Source: Rhodobacteraceae bacterium UBA6197 | GTDB taxonomy: Bacteria > Pseudomonadota > Alphaproteobacteria > Rhodobacterales > Rhodobacteraceae | Direction: 5' to 3' | DNA: 64,000 nt | Assembly (NCBI GenBank): GCA_002422085.1 | Contig: DISZ01000018.1 | Span: forward strand, 440,962 to 504,961 | In this document: positions 16,167 through 24,415 of the stretch, one piece after another | Position numbering within the stretch: position 1 is the first letter of the stretch | How the letters are laid out: every line of letters begins with the position of its first letter | Made by a program: the position numbers and the translations under genes | The notes under the pieces: generated by a model | Told to the model about the DNA's origin: nothing | Seen by the model: the letters and a program-made list of their open reading frames with translations, nothing else | The model's database searches: none

Positions 16167-17360
16167 TCATCGCTGGTCTTCCCGTGTTTCGGTGAACCAT
16201 TCGGCAGGGTCCACGGGCTTCTTGTCCACTCTCAATTCGATATAAAGCGTTTCCGAGCGCCCTGCACCACCGCCATTCTGCGCATCGGCCACGAAACTGG
16301 CGCCAAACTCCTCGGCCATCGGCTCGGTTCCGCCCATCAGACCCACGGCCGCGCCGCGCGGCAGAACGTCTCCGACCTCACCATAGACGGTGTCGAGCCC
16401 GGCCAGAACCAGAAGATAGCCCTTTGCGGGCTCAAGGATCATCACATTTCCGTAGTCCAGCAGCGGCCCGCGATAGCGCACCGTCGCCGGCCAGGGCGTG
16501 GTGACCAGCGCCGCGGCGGCGGTGGCCACGATCAGGCCGGGTCGGCGGATGCCGGCGGCGTCGGCCTCGCCGGCGCGGCGCAGCACGGCACCCAGCACCG
16601 GCAGCCGCAGCGTGCCCATCGCCCCGGCGAAATCGTCCATCGGGGCGCCGATGTCGTTGTCCAGATCGGCCAACCCCGAGGCAAAGCCCTCCATCGTGTC
16701 GGCGCTTTCGACCAGCGTGCGCAGCTCTTGGGGCTCTTCCAGATAGCGCGTCGGCAGGTTGACGCGTTCGGCAACCGCCTGACTTAGCGCCGTGCGCGCC
16801 TCTTGCACCGAGGCCAGCCCGCTTTCCAGTTGCGCTGCGGCGCTTTGTTGCAGATGGCGCAGGTCCTGAATTTCTTGCAGCCTTGCGCGCAGCACCTCGG
16901 CCTCGGACTGAAGCGCGGGCGTCACCGCGCCCAGCACCATTCCCGACCGCGCCGAACCGACCGGCCCCGCCGGATGCAGCAGCAACAGCGGGCCTTCCGA
17001 TTGTTCCATCGTTGACATCACACCCAGAAGCTGGCCGATCCGGTCGCGCTTGGCGTCAAACTCGGCGCGTAGCCCGGCCTCGCGAATCGCGGCGCGGCGC
17101 AACCCGTCGCGCAGCGCGCCCAGACCCTCTTCATAGGCACGGATGGTCTCGGTCAGCGCCGCGACCCGATCCTTCGATGATTTTGCCACGTCCAGCGCCG
17201 CGACCGAGGCGCGCAGCGTGTCGGCGGCGGCCAGAGCAGCCTTGGCCGCCGGGCTTTCCGCCCGCGCCGCGCCCGCCAAAAGAACGGCGCCCAACAGAAC
17301 GCCCCCCGACAGGATCGGGTTCAGCAAGGTTCGGGTCGAAAAGGTGGCGCGCAACCTCAC
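16167..17360 (-). CDS. EnvC-like murein hydrolase activator (degenerate M23/LytM)
   Basis: 397 residues: signal peptide (to about residue 34, AARA), a long coiled-coil region (about 40-225), and a C-terminal LytM domain with LDYGNVMILEP, VGDVLPRGAAVGLMGG and YIELRVDKKPVDPAEWF. The zinc-binding His residues of active LytM enzymes are missing, as in EnvC, which activates amidases during division instead of cutting peptidoglycan itself. The GTG start overlaps the gpmI stop (GTGA). It lies between gpmI and ctpA, the usual alphaproteobacterial order. Confidence 0.88.
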   Translation of the reverse strand: MRLRATFSTRTLLNPILSGGVLLGAVLLAGAARAESPAAKAALAAADTLRASVAALDVAKSSKDRVAALTETIRAYEEGLGALRDGLRRAAIREAGLRAEFDAKRDRIGQLLGVMSTMEQSEGPLLLLHPAGPVGSARSGMVLGAVTPALQSEAEVLRARLQEIQDLRHLQQSAAAQLESGLASVQEARTALSQAVAERVNLPTRYLEEPQELRTLVESADTMEGFASGLADLDNDIGAPMDDFAGAMGTLRLPVLGAVLRRAGEADAAGIRRPGLIVATAAAALVTTPWPATVRYRGPLLDYGNVMILEPAKGYLLVLAGLDTVYGEVGDVLPRGAAVGLMGGTEPMAEEFGASFVADAQNGGGAGRSETLYIELRVDKKPVDPAEWFTETREDQR

Positions 17361-18877
17361 CGTTCGATCAGGCTCTTGCCGGTCATTTCCGGTGGTTGCG
17401 GCAGGCCCATCAGGTCCAGCAGCGTCGGCGCAAGATCGGCCAGCCGCCCGCCGTGCAGCCGTGCGCCCGCCGGGCCGCCGACCAGAATCACCGGCACCGG
17501 GTTGGTCGTATGCGCGGTATGCGGCCCGCCCGTCACCGGGTCGATCATCATTTCACAATTGCCGTGGTCGGCGGTCACGATCATCGCCCCGCCCGCCGCC
17601 TTCAGCGCCGCCAGAACCCGGCCCAGATCGCGGTCGATTTCTTCGCAGGCGGCAATTGCGGCCGCCAGATCGCCGGTATGGCCGACCATGTCGGGGTTGG
17701 CATAGTTCACCACGATCAGGTCATAGCCATGCTCGATCGCGCCGATAAAATGCTCGGTCACTTCGGGGGCCGACATTTCGGGTTGCAGATCGTAGGTCGC
17801 CACCTTCGGCGATTTCGCCATGTAGCGGTCCTCGCCAGTCTCGGGGATCTCTTTGCCACCGTTCAGGAAAAAGGTCACATGCGGGTATTTTTCCGTCTCG
17901 GCCAGCCGGAATTGCGTCAGCCCCTGCTTGGCCACCCATTCGCCCAGCGTGTTGACAAGGGTCTGTTTGGGGTAGGCGCTGGTCATGAAGCCGTCATGCG
18001 TCTTGGAATAATCGACCATTCCCAGCATCGCGGCCCAGACCGGACGGTCTTTTGCCGCAAAGCTGTCAAACCCCGGCGCGCCCAGCGCCAACAGGATCTC
18101 GCGCGCGCGGTCGGCCCGAAAGTTGAGACAAAAGAACCCGTCGCCATCCTTGGCGCCCGGATAATCCGCGATCACGGTGGGGGCGATGAATTCGTCCATC
18201 TCGTTCTTGGCATAAGAGGCCGCGACCGCCGCCGCCGCATCGTGGGCATGCGCGCCCTTGGCCAGCACCATCGCGTCATAGGCCCGCTGGACGCGGTCCC
18301 AGCGGCTGTCGCGGTCCATCGCAAAGTAGCGGCCGATCACCGTGCCGATCTGGGCACCGGTGGGCAGGGCGGCTTGCAACTGGTCGATAAAGCGCGCCGC
18401 CGAATCCGGGGCGACATCGCGCCCGTCGGTGATCGCGTGCACCACCACCGGCACGCCGGCCCCGGCAATCGCGTTCACGGCGGCCAGAAGGTGCAAGATA
18501 TGCCCATGCACCCCGCCATCCGAGACGACACCCATCAGATGCGCCGTCCCGCGCGAGTCCTTCAGCGCCGCGACAAAGGCCAGCAGCGCCGGGTTGGTCT
18601 GAAACGTCCCCTCTTCGATCGCCAGATCAATCGCGCCCAGATCCATCGCCACCACCCGGCCCGCGCCGATATTGGTATGCCCGACCTCCGAATTGCCCAT
18701 CTGCCCGCGCGGCAGGCCGACATCCGGGCCATGCGTCACCAGCGTCGCCTTGGGGCCCTGCGCGACAATCGCGTCGAAATTCGGCGTCTGCGCCAGCAAG
18801 GGGGCGTTGCCCGCGCGCTCGGCACGTTCGCCCCAGCCATCCAGAATGCACAAAACCACGGGTTTGGGGTGGGTCAT
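17357..18877 (-). CDS. gpmI: 2,3-bisphosphoglycerate-independent phosphoglycerate mutase
   Basis: Interconverts 3- and 2-phosphoglycerate in glycolysis with two manganese ions. The 506-residue protein opens with PVVLCILDGWGERA (metal-binding Asp), then the phosphoserine region GQMGNSEVGHTNIGAGR (serine in NSEVGH), GVVSDGGVHGH, NFRADRARE, and the C-terminal metal motifs NYANPDMVGHTG and TADHGNCEMM. ATG 18877 follows AAGGAG at seven bases. It is first in the envC-ctpA-rppH run. Confidence 0.95.
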   Translation of the reverse strand: MTHPKPVVLCILDGWGERAERAGNAPLLAQTPNFDAIVAQGPKATLVTHGPDVGLPRGQMGNSEVGHTNIGAGRVVAMDLGAIDLAIEEGTFQTNPALLAFVAALKDSRGTAHLMGVVSDGGVHGHILHLLAAVNAIAGAGVPVVVHAITDGRDVAPDSAARFIDQLQAALPTGAQIGTVIGRYFAMDRDSRWDRVQRAYDAMVLAKGAHAHDAAAAVAASYAKNEMDEFIAPTVIADYPGAKDGDGFFCLNFRADRAREILLALGAPGFDSFAAKDRPVWAAMLGMVDYSKTHDGFMTSAYPKQTLVNTLGEWVAKQGLTQFRLAETEKYPHVTFFLNGGKEIPETGEDRYMAKSPKVATYDLQPEMSAPEVTEHFIGAIEHGYDLIVVNYANPDMVGHTGDLAAAIAACEEIDRDLGRVLAALKAAGGAMIVTADHGNCEMMIDPVTGGPHTAHTTNPVPVILVGGPAGARLHGGRLADLAPTLLDLMGLPQPPEMTGKSLIER

Positions 18878-18961
18878 CGGGGTCTCCTTGGCGTTCGGGC
18901 CCTGTTTACGCCCGCGCAGCGATGGCGGCAACCTCCTCTGGCGGGCCGGTGCGGGCGGGGC

Positions 18962-19041
18962 GCGGACAGGCCGGGGCGCGGACAGGCCGGTGCACGGGCA
19001 GGCCGGTGCACGGGCAGGCGAACGCGCGGGCAGGCGAGCGT
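18962..19041. repeat. Five-copy 16-bp tandem repeat
   Basis: Units of consensus RCGGRCAGGCCGGTGC are repeated head to tail five times in the 275-bp gap before gpmI; units 2 and 3 differ at two positions, and units 4 and 5 drift at the 3' end. Spacing is exact and there are no spacers, so it is not CRISPR. Length and place suggest a slippage-prone repeat that may vary between strains. Nothing else is visible in this gap. Confidence 0.85.
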
Positions 19042-19152
19042 GGGCATCCGGCGCCCCGGCGGGGACCGGAAGGCACCAAGCCTATCGTTCGGGGCCAACC
19101 GTCTGGGCGCGATCTGTTGCTGAATTGCGGCGTATCGCCACCGCGCCCGGCG

Positions 19153-19872
19153 CTAGCGTTGAAACAGGATCCGCCGCGCCTTCTTTTCGGGACTTTCGAT
19201 CTCGGTCTGCTGGCTGCAGGCGATCAGCCGGGTCAGCGCCTCGTCGGGCTGGTCGTGATAGCGCCGGCGCAGATCCAGCACCACCGCGCCGCCCGCCTCG
19301 ACCGTTTCAACCATCAGATCGGCATAGTCCCCGATCGGATAGTGAAAGCCACACGAAATCAGGCTGGTGACCAGATCGGCCTTCAGCCCTTGCAGCAATT
19401 CGGGGGTCTTGAGCGGGTTGATCGCGGTGACCGCGGTCGCGCCATTGCCTTTCAGGAAGGCCACCGCATCGGCCAAGGAGGCATAACCCGACCCGGTGCC
19501 ATTCCACGAATGATACTGTTCGGGGGTTTGCTCGATATCGACCAGCGTCACCGCGCAGCCAAAGTCCTTGACCAGAAACGCGTCGTTCAGCGCCTGCCCG
19601 CAGCCGATGTCGATCACCGTTTTCGGGTGGCGCCCGGCGGCGGCAAGGGCGGCGCGCAGCGGGGTGTATTCGGCAAAGACCTCTTCCAGCGTGCGCTGAA
19701 AGATCTCGTCGCGCCGCGCCGCGACCTCGGCCTGCATCACCGAGGCGTTGCCCGCCTCCCAGGCCTTGCGGGCCTGCGGGCTGATCTGCTTGGTGCGCTG
19801 AAACCCCATCAGCATCATCGCCTGAAGCGAGATCGCCGCGCCCGAGATCTGCATTTCTTGTAGTTCCGTCAT
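19153..19872 (-). CDS. SAM-dependent methyltransferase-like protein
   Basis: 239 residues with a class I methyltransferase core: TVIDIGCGQALNDAFL near residue 87 (SAM-binding glycine loop), VTLVDIEQTPEQ with the acidic residue after strand 2, and ADLVTSLISCGFHYPIGDY as motif IV. The N-terminal 80 residues are helical and the C-terminus is basic (EKKARRILFQR). It resembles sugar or lipid methyltransferases more than rRNA enzymes, but no substrate can be assigned. ATG 19872 has AGG five bases upstream. It lies 88 bp after rlmH. Confidence 0.7.
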   Translation of the reverse strand: MTELQEMQISGAAISLQAMMLMGFQRTKQISPQARKAWEAGNASVMQAEVAARRDEIFQRTLEEVFAEYTPLRAALAAAGRHPKTVIDIGCGQALNDAFLVKDFGCAVTLVDIEQTPEQYHSWNGTGSGYASLADAVAFLKGNGATAVTAINPLKTPELLQGLKADLVTSLISCGFHYPIGDYADLMVETVEAGGAVVLDLRRRYHDQPDEALTRLIACSQQTEIESPEKKARRILFQR

Positions 19873-19960
19873 TCAACCTGCCCTCATCCCTGACCATTCA
19901 CTGACAATACACTCAATTCCAATGCGCGCTGCAATCGCCATGCAAGCCAGAGCCGATCAA

Positions 19961-20431
19961 TCAGACCCGGTGATACGGCGTGCCGGCAACGATCTGGCCG
20001 GCGCGATAGATCTGTTCGGCCAGCATCACCCGCACCAGCATATGCGGCCAGACCATCCGGCCAAAGCCAAGGCTGAAATCAGCCTTTGCGCGCAACCCCG
20101 GCGCGATCCCGTCGGCACCGCCGATCACGAAGGCCAGATCCTGCCGCCCGGCATCGCGCCAGCCGGTGATCTGCGCCGCGAACTCGGGCGAGGACAGTTG
20201 CGCCCCGCGCTCGTCCAGACAGCACAGCACCGCCCCCGACGGCACCGCGCGCGCCAGCAGCAGCGCCTCGGCCTCGATCCCGGCGTTCTTCCTGTCCTCA
20301 ACCTCGATCACCTGCGCCGGGCCAAGGCCATGCGCCCGCCCGGCCTTGCCGAACCGCTCCAGATAATCGTCAATCAGTGTCTTTTCCGGCCCCGTCCGCA
20401 GCCGTCCGACGGCGCAGACATGGACCCGCAT
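19961..20431 (-). CDS. rlmH: 23S rRNA pseudouridine-1915 N3-methyltransferase RlmH
   Basis: SPOUT methyltransferase acting on the assembled ribosome. The 156-residue length is normal, and the product has LCCLDERGAQLSSPEFA, the SAM-knot FVIGGADGIAPGLRAKADFSLGFGRMVWPHMLVRVML region, and the C-terminal EQIYRAGQIVAGTPYHRV, which is nearly invariant in the family (HPYH/TPYHR end). ATG 20431 is 16 bp after the rsfS stop; the two are a common pair. Confidence 0.95.
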   Translation of the reverse strand: MRVHVCAVGRLRTGPEKTLIDDYLERFGKAGRAHGLGPAQVIEVEDRKNAGIEAEALLLARAVPSGAVLCCLDERGAQLSSPEFAAQITGWRDAGRQDLAFVIGGADGIAPGLRAKADFSLGFGRMVWPHMLVRVMLAEQIYRAGQIVAGTPYHRV

Positions 20432-20447
20432 CAGAGCTGCCCCGACA

Positions 20448-20783
20448 TCAGACCTGGCCCGACCCCAGATCCGACGGCGCCATCCACATCTTCTCAAGCT
20501 GGTAGAACTCGCGCACTTCGGGGCGGAACACATGCACGATCACATCGGCGGTGTCGATCAGCACCCAGTCGCCCTGCTCCTTGCCTTCGATCCGGCAGAC
20601 CCGGCCGAATTCCTGCTTCAGCCGATCCATCAGCTTTTCGGCGATCGCGCCAACCTGCCGGCTCGAGCGCCCCGAACAGATCACCATGTAATCCGCCATC
20701 GCCGAGCGTCCGCGCAGGTCGATCGTCACCAGATCTTCGGCCTTGTCGTCTTCCAGCGAGGCGATGATCCGCGCCAGCAGCAA
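20448..20783 (-). CDS. rsfS: Ribosomal silencing factor RsfS (start uncertain)
   Basis: RsfS binds ribosomal protein L14 and blocks subunit joining in starvation. The core is clear: IIASLEDDKAEDLVTIDLRG, MADYMVICSGRSSRQVGAIAEKL, GDWVLIDTADVIVHVFRPEVREFYQLEKMW. The start is not. TTG 20783 gives a minimal 111-residue protein but lacks a ribosome site. The frame is open upstream to 20949, where the only good site (GGAGG, 20904-20900) is followed by an ATG in another frame that reads Met-Ser-stop; in the rsfS frame a CTG at 20891 lies eight bases after that site. Confidence 0.9.
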   Translation of the reverse strand: MLLARIIASLEDDKAEDLVTIDLRGRSAMADYMVICSGRSSRQVGAIAEKLMDRLKQEFGRVCRIEGKEQGDWVLIDTADVIVHVFRPEVREFYQLEKMWMAPSDLGSGQV

Positions 20784-21047
20784 TTCGCTGCTGGGCTGAT
20801 CGACGCTTTCGCCCTTGGTGTTTTTTGCCTTGGCGGTGCGAACCGCCCGCGGACCAACCGGAAGCCCGGTTGCTGGGTCAGAATGGGTCAGGACATTGTC
20901 CTCCAGATAGACGCGCCGAAAGCCCCCGGCGCGGGGGATAGCCTGAATCTAGCATCAGGGGCGCTAAATCTCAAGAAACGCGGGCCAAGACCAGCCCTAT
21001 TCGGGCGCCATATTGCCACAAACCCGATTCCACGGTATCAGGCGCGC
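20784..21047 (-). other. Region upstream of rsfS: open extension and possible two-codon leader
   Basis: The rsfS frame continues without stop through 20948 and would add about 36 residues if started at CTG 20891. ATG TCC TGA (20896-20888) directly after GGAGG could be a two-codon leader or the remains of the true start after a one-base loss. No other gene is visible up to the leuC leader. Confidence 0.5.
21013..21041 (+). promoter_or_regulatory. Candidate leuC promoter
   Basis: TTGCCA (21013-21018) and TATCAG (21036-21041) are 17 bp apart and face leuC, 160 bp upstream of its start. The -10 matches the consensus at only four of six positions. Confidence 0.3.
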
Positions 21048-21134
21048 ATGAACCGCTTTTTCGACATGGACGATCGCGCCCGCCTGCGGGAACGCTTTTA
21101 CGGCGAAAGCCGCTCCATTCTGGCGCGCCTCTGA
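21048..21134 (+). CDS. Possible 28-residue leader ORF upstream of leuC
   Basis: ATG directly after the candidate leuC promoter, ending in ARL and a stop 67 bp before leuC. The peptide has charged runs (MDDRARLRERF) but no leucine run, so a classical leucine attenuator is unlikely. No good ribosome site. Reported because of its place at the mRNA start. Confidence 0.2.
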   Translation: MNRFFDMDDRARLRERFYGESRSILARL

Positions 21135-21201
21135 CGCACCGGGGGCTTTGCCTGCCCTGTCGCCGCCCTATCTGTTCCCCAGCTATCCATGAGAGAGAGC
21201 C

Positions 21202-22608
21202 ATGACCGCCCTCAAGACCCTTTATGACAAGATCTGGGATGCCCATGTCGCGCAAGAAGACGCCGACGGCACCTGTCTGCTGTATATCGACCGCCATCTG
21301 GTCCACGAAGTGACCAGCCCGCAGGCCTTTGAGGGTCTGCGTCTGGCCGGCCGCCCGGTGCGCGCGCCCGAAAAGACCATCGCCGTGCCGGACCACAACG
21401 TGCCGACCACGCTTGACCGCGAAAAGGGCATCGAAAATGAAGAATCACGGATTCAGGTCGAGGCGCTGGACAAGAACGCCCGCGACTTCGGGGTGAACTA
21501 CTATCCGGTCTCGGATATCCGTCAGGGCATCGTCCATATCGTCGGCCCCGAACAGGGCTGGACCCTGCCCGGCATGACCGTGGTTTGCGGCGACAGCCAT
21601 ACCGCGACGCATGGCGCCTTTGGCGCGCTGGCGCATGGCATCGGCACCTCCGAGGTCGAACACGTTCTGGCGACGCAGACCCTGATTCAGAAGAAATCGA
21701 AGAACATGAAGGTCGAAATCACCGGCCATCTGCGCCCCGGCGTCACCGCCAAGGACATCACCCTTAGCGTGATCGGCGCCACCGGCACGGCGGGCGGCAC
21801 CGGCTATGTCATCGAATATTGCGGCCAGGCAATCCGCGATCTGTCGATGGAAGGCCGCATGACGGTCTGCAACATGGCGATCGAAGGCGGCGCCCGCGCC
21901 GGCATCATCGCCCCCGACCAGAAGACCTTCGACTATTGCATGGGCCGCCCGCACGCCCCTAAAGGCGCGCAATGGGAGGCCGCGGTGACCTGGTGGAAGA
22001 CCCTGTTCACCGACGAGGGCGCGCATTTCGACAAGGTCGTCACCCTCAAGGGCGAAGACATCGCCCCGGTCGTCACTTGGGGCACCTCGCCCGAGGACGT
22101 GCTGCCGATCACCGCCACCGTCCCCGCCCCCGAAAGCTTTACCGGCGGCAAGGTCGAGGCGGCCCAGCGCGCGCTTGACTACATGGGCCTGACCGCCGGT
22201 CAGAAACTGACCGATATCCAGATCGACACCGTGTTCATCGGCTCGTGCACCAATGGCCGGATCGAAGATCTGCGCGCCGCCGCCGCCGTGCTGAAGGGCA
22301 AGAAGATCAAGGCCGGGATGCGCGCCATGGTCGTGCCCGGCTCGGGTCTGGTGCGGGCGCAGGCCGAAGAAGAGGGTCTGGCGCAGATCTTTATCGACGC
22401 GGGTTTTGAATGGCGTCTGGCGGGTTGCTCGATGTGCCTTGCGATGAACCCCGACCAGCTGGCGCCGGGCGAACGCTGCGCCGCCACCTCGAATCGCAAC
22501 TTCGAGGGTCGTCAGGGTCGCGGTGGCCGCACCCACCTGCTCAGCCCCGCGATGGCGGCGGCGGCGGCGATCACCGGCCACCTGACCGATATCCGCGAGA
22601 TGATGTAA
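21202..22608 (+). CDS. leuC: 3-isopropylmalate dehydratase large subunit
   Basis: Large subunit of the [4Fe-4S] isomerase that turns 2-isopropylmalate into 3-isopropylmalate in leucine synthesis, working with LeuD. The 468-residue length is usual. Motifs: LYIDRHLVHEVTSPQAFEGLR at the start, VVCGDSHTATHGAFGALAHGIGTSEVEHVLATQ, and cluster cysteines in FIGSCTNGRIEDLR and AGCSMCLAMNPD. ATG 21202 follows GAGAGAGAG. leuD follows after a 99-bp gap with a tandem repeat. Confidence 0.96.
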   Translation: MTALKTLYDKIWDAHVAQEDADGTCLLYIDRHLVHEVTSPQAFEGLRLAGRPVRAPEKTIAVPDHNVPTTLDREKGIENEESRIQVEALDKNARDFGVNYYPVSDIRQGIVHIVGPEQGWTLPGMTVVCGDSHTATHGAFGALAHGIGTSEVEHVLATQTLIQKKSKNMKVEITGHLRPGVTAKDITLSVIGATGTAGGTGYVIEYCGQAIRDLSMEGRMTVCNMAIEGGARAGIIAPDQKTFDYCMGRPHAPKGAQWEAAVTWWKTLFTDEGAHFDKVVTLKGEDIAPVVTWGTSPEDVLPITATVPAPESFTGGKVEAAQRALDYMGLTAGQKLTDIQIDTVFIGSCTNGRIEDLRAAAAVLKGKKIKAGMRAMVVPGSGLVRAQAEEEGLAQIFIDAGFEWRLAGCSMCLAMNPDQLAPGERCAATSNRNFEGRQGRGGRTHLLSPAMAAAAAITGHLTDIREMM

Positions 22609-22634
22609 TCCCCGACGGGGGCGATGCGATCCGC

Positions 22635-22678
22635 ATATGATGCCGATATGAGGCGAATATGATGCGAATAATAACGCC
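22635..22678. repeat. 11-bp tandem repeat in the leuC-leuD gap
   Basis: ATATGATGCCG, ATATGAGGCGA and ATATGATGCGA follow each other, with a partial fourth unit. The array is AT-richer than its surroundings and is flanked by GGGGGCG (22617-22623) and CGCCCCC (22675-22681), which can pair to enclose it in a loop. A processing, stability or binding site between the two subunit genes is possible. Confidence 0.75.
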
Positions 22679-22707
22679 CCCCGACGGCCTTTGACGAGAC
22701 AACCGAC

Positions 22708-23313
22708 ATGGATAAATTCACCACACTGACCGGCATCGCGGCGCCCATGCCACTGCTTAATATCGACACCGACATGATTATCCCCAAGCAGTTCCTGAAG
22801 ACGATCAAGCGCTCGGGCCTTGGCGTCAATCTGTTTGACGAGATGCGCTATACCCAGGACGGCAAGGAAATTCCGACCTTCGTGCTGAACCAACCGGCCT
22901 ATCGCAAGGCCGAGATCATCGTCGCGGGCGACAATTTCGGCTGCGGTTCTTCGCGCGAACATGCGCCTTGGGCGCTGCTGGATTTTGGTATTCGCGCGGT
23001 CATAAGCACTTCATTTGCCGACATTTTCTATTCGAACTGCTTCAAGAACGGGATCTTGCCGATCGTCCTGCCGAAGGCGGCGGTCGAGGTGCTGATGGCC
23101 GATGCGCAAAAAGGTGCGAACGCCCGCATCACCGTTGACCTCGAACAGCAGACCGTCACCGCGTCCGACGGGCAAAGCTTTGCCTTCGACGTGGACCCGT
23201 TCAAAAAGCACTGCCTGTTGAATGGGTTGGACGATATCGGCCTGACACTTGAAAAGGTTAAGGCGATCGACACTTTCGAAGCCGCCGCCGCGCAGTCGCG
23301 CCCCTGGGTCTGA
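22708..23313 (+). CDS. leuD: 3-isopropylmalate dehydratase small subunit
   Basis: Swivel-domain subunit that completes the LeuC active site. 201 residues with the family N-terminus FTTLTGIAAPMPLLNIDTDMIIPKQ (residues 4 on), the substrate loop FGCGSSREHAPWAL, and ISTSFADIFYSNCFKNGILPI. ATG 22708 has only ACGAGA upstream, a weak site, consistent with coupling to leuC translation in some way. A terminator follows. Confidence 0.96.
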   Translation: MDKFTTLTGIAAPMPLLNIDTDMIIPKQFLKTIKRSGLGVNLFDEMRYTQDGKEIPTFVLNQPAYRKAEIIVAGDNFGCGSSREHAPWALLDFGIRAVISTSFADIFYSNCFKNGILPIVLPKAAVEVLMADAQKGANARITVDLEQQTVTASDGQSFAFDVDPFKKHCLLNGLDDIGLTLEKVKAIDTFEAAAAQSRPWV

Positions 23314-23339
23314 CCGTCTCGAAACGCAACATCTTGGGT

Positions 23340-23372
23340 CGCCATTGGGTTTTCCCCATAGGCGGCCTTTTT
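23340..23372 (+). terminator. Rho-independent terminator after leuD
   Basis: CGCC and TGGG pair with CCCA and GGCG across a T-rich loop, followed by TTTTT at 23368-23372. It separates leuCD from the next two genes and leuB. Confidence 0.55.
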
Positions 23373-23469
23373 AATGCTGCATTAATGATGCAATCCCGCA
23401 CCAGTATTTCCGTTAAATTGCCCCAAAGAAAACCCTAGTCTTAACAACGGATTGCCAGGGGAATTGAAA

Positions 23470-23574
23470 ATGGGCAGAATCGTGGCAAGAATGAGGCAGA
23501 CCGTCAGAGGTGACGGCAAGAGTACGGAACAAGGTGCCGGCATCGTATCGGCACCGTCCGGGGAAAAGGGTTAG
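23470..23574 (+). CDS. Possible 34-residue open frame upstream of the membrane protein
   Basis: ATG 23470 follows GGGGA at eight bases, a better ribosome site than that of the gene behind it. Its TAG ends four bases before the GTG start of the membrane protein and overlaps the AGGG that would serve that start, so the two may be coupled. The peptide is basic in its first half. A frameshifted N-terminus of the downstream gene is the alternative. Confidence 0.35.
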   Translation: MGRIVARMRQTVRGDGKSTEQGAGIVSAPSGEKG

Positions 23575-23578
23575 GGCA

Positions 23579-24415
23579 GTGGTTTCCAAGGTCGCAGGGG
23601 CGCTTGTACGCGCCATGTTGGTGATATTGGTCATAGCGACTCCGTCGCTGATGATCCCAGGTGTGGGGGCGGACACGACTCAGATCGTGGCTCTTGTCGC
23701 GCTGTTCGCCGCTGCGTTGACCTTCTTTGAATACGCCTCGACCTACCCCGGCCTGATAGAATTTCGCGACGCGCCGCCGTTCAACCGCATCCGCTATGTC
23801 TCGCTCTTGATGACGGTGCTGCTGTTGTCGATCGTGGCGATCAGCCGCGCAGAGCCGACCACCCTGACCCGCTTTATCGAGGTGCTGGGCGACTCGGTCG
23901 CGCGTTCGATCGACGTGCCCTATAGCCCGGTGCGGCTGCTGGTGCTGATGCTGCCGGCCGACGCCGATCCGCAGCATGTGAATATGGTTCGCACGGCGGC
24001 GGGGCTTAGCTATATGATTTCATTGATGACTTTGGGATATTTCGTGGTGATCCTGCGCACCATCGGATGGCCGAACAGCATCGGAGGCTTTAACGTCTGG
24101 GTCAATCTGCCGACCTTTGACCCGACGGCGGGCGGCGATGTCGTCGAGCGTCTGCGCCGCGATGCGTGGTTCAACGTGGCGCTGGGCTTTGTGCTGCCCT
24201 TCGTCATTCCGGCGCTGGTGAAACTGGTTTCCACGGGCTTCGCGCCTGTTACACTGGTGTCGCCGCAAACAATGATCTGGACGGTGACGGCATGGGCCTT
24301 TCTTCCGGCAAGCCTGTTCATGCGGGGCATCGCCATGGGGCGCATTGCCACGATGATCGAGCAACAGCGCGCGCTGAACAATCAGGCGGAGCAAGAGGGC
24401 TTTGCTGCGGCCTGA
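23579..24415 (+). CDS. Conserved hypothetical membrane protein
   Basis: 278 residues, no family I can name. Hydrophobic segments near residues 8-24, 35-50, 76-92, 155-172, 208-225 and 240-255 suggest about six helices, with FEYASTYPGLIEFRDAPPFNRIRY as a striking conserved-looking loop after the second. The GTG at 23579 has AGGG close upstream; a GTG at 23510 in the same frame lacks one and adds a very basic stretch. The stop overlaps the next ATG (TGATG), so it is coupled to the EEP-family gene, and both sit between leuD and leuB. Confidence 0.7.
   Translation: MVSKVAGALVRAMLVILVIATPSLMIPGVGADTTQIVALVALFAAALTFFEYASTYPGLIEFRDAPPFNRIRYVSLLMTVLLLSIVAISRAEPTTLTRFIEVLGDSVARSIDVPYSPVRLLVLMLPADADPQHVNMVRTAAGLSYMISLMTLGYFVVILRTIGWPNSIGGFNVWVNLPTFDPTAGGDVVERLRRDAWFNVALGFVLPFVIPALVKLVSTGFAPVTLVSPQTMIWTVTAWAFLPASLFMRGIAMGRIATMIEQQRALNNQAEQEGFAAA

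Noticed and set aside
14864..16195. A 443-codon plus-strand frame opposite ctpA
   Set aside because: Antisense to an intact S41 protease; no recognisable features.
16167..17360. Active M23 metallopeptidase
   Set aside because: The LytM zinc-binding His residues are not present, so an EnvC-type activator is the better call.
18962..19041. Tandem units considered as a CRISPR array
   Set aside because: Units are 16 bp and directly adjacent, with no spacers and no cas genes near.
16883..19123. A 746-codon plus-strand frame opposite envC and gpmI
   Set aside because: It mirrors two well-recognised genes, is R/H/G-rich as expected from antisense frames of GC-rich codons, and has no domain or ribosome site.
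21048..21134. Leucine attenuation leader before leuC
   Set aside because: The short frame has only scattered Leu codons, no run, and no terminator/antiterminator pair was found before leuC.
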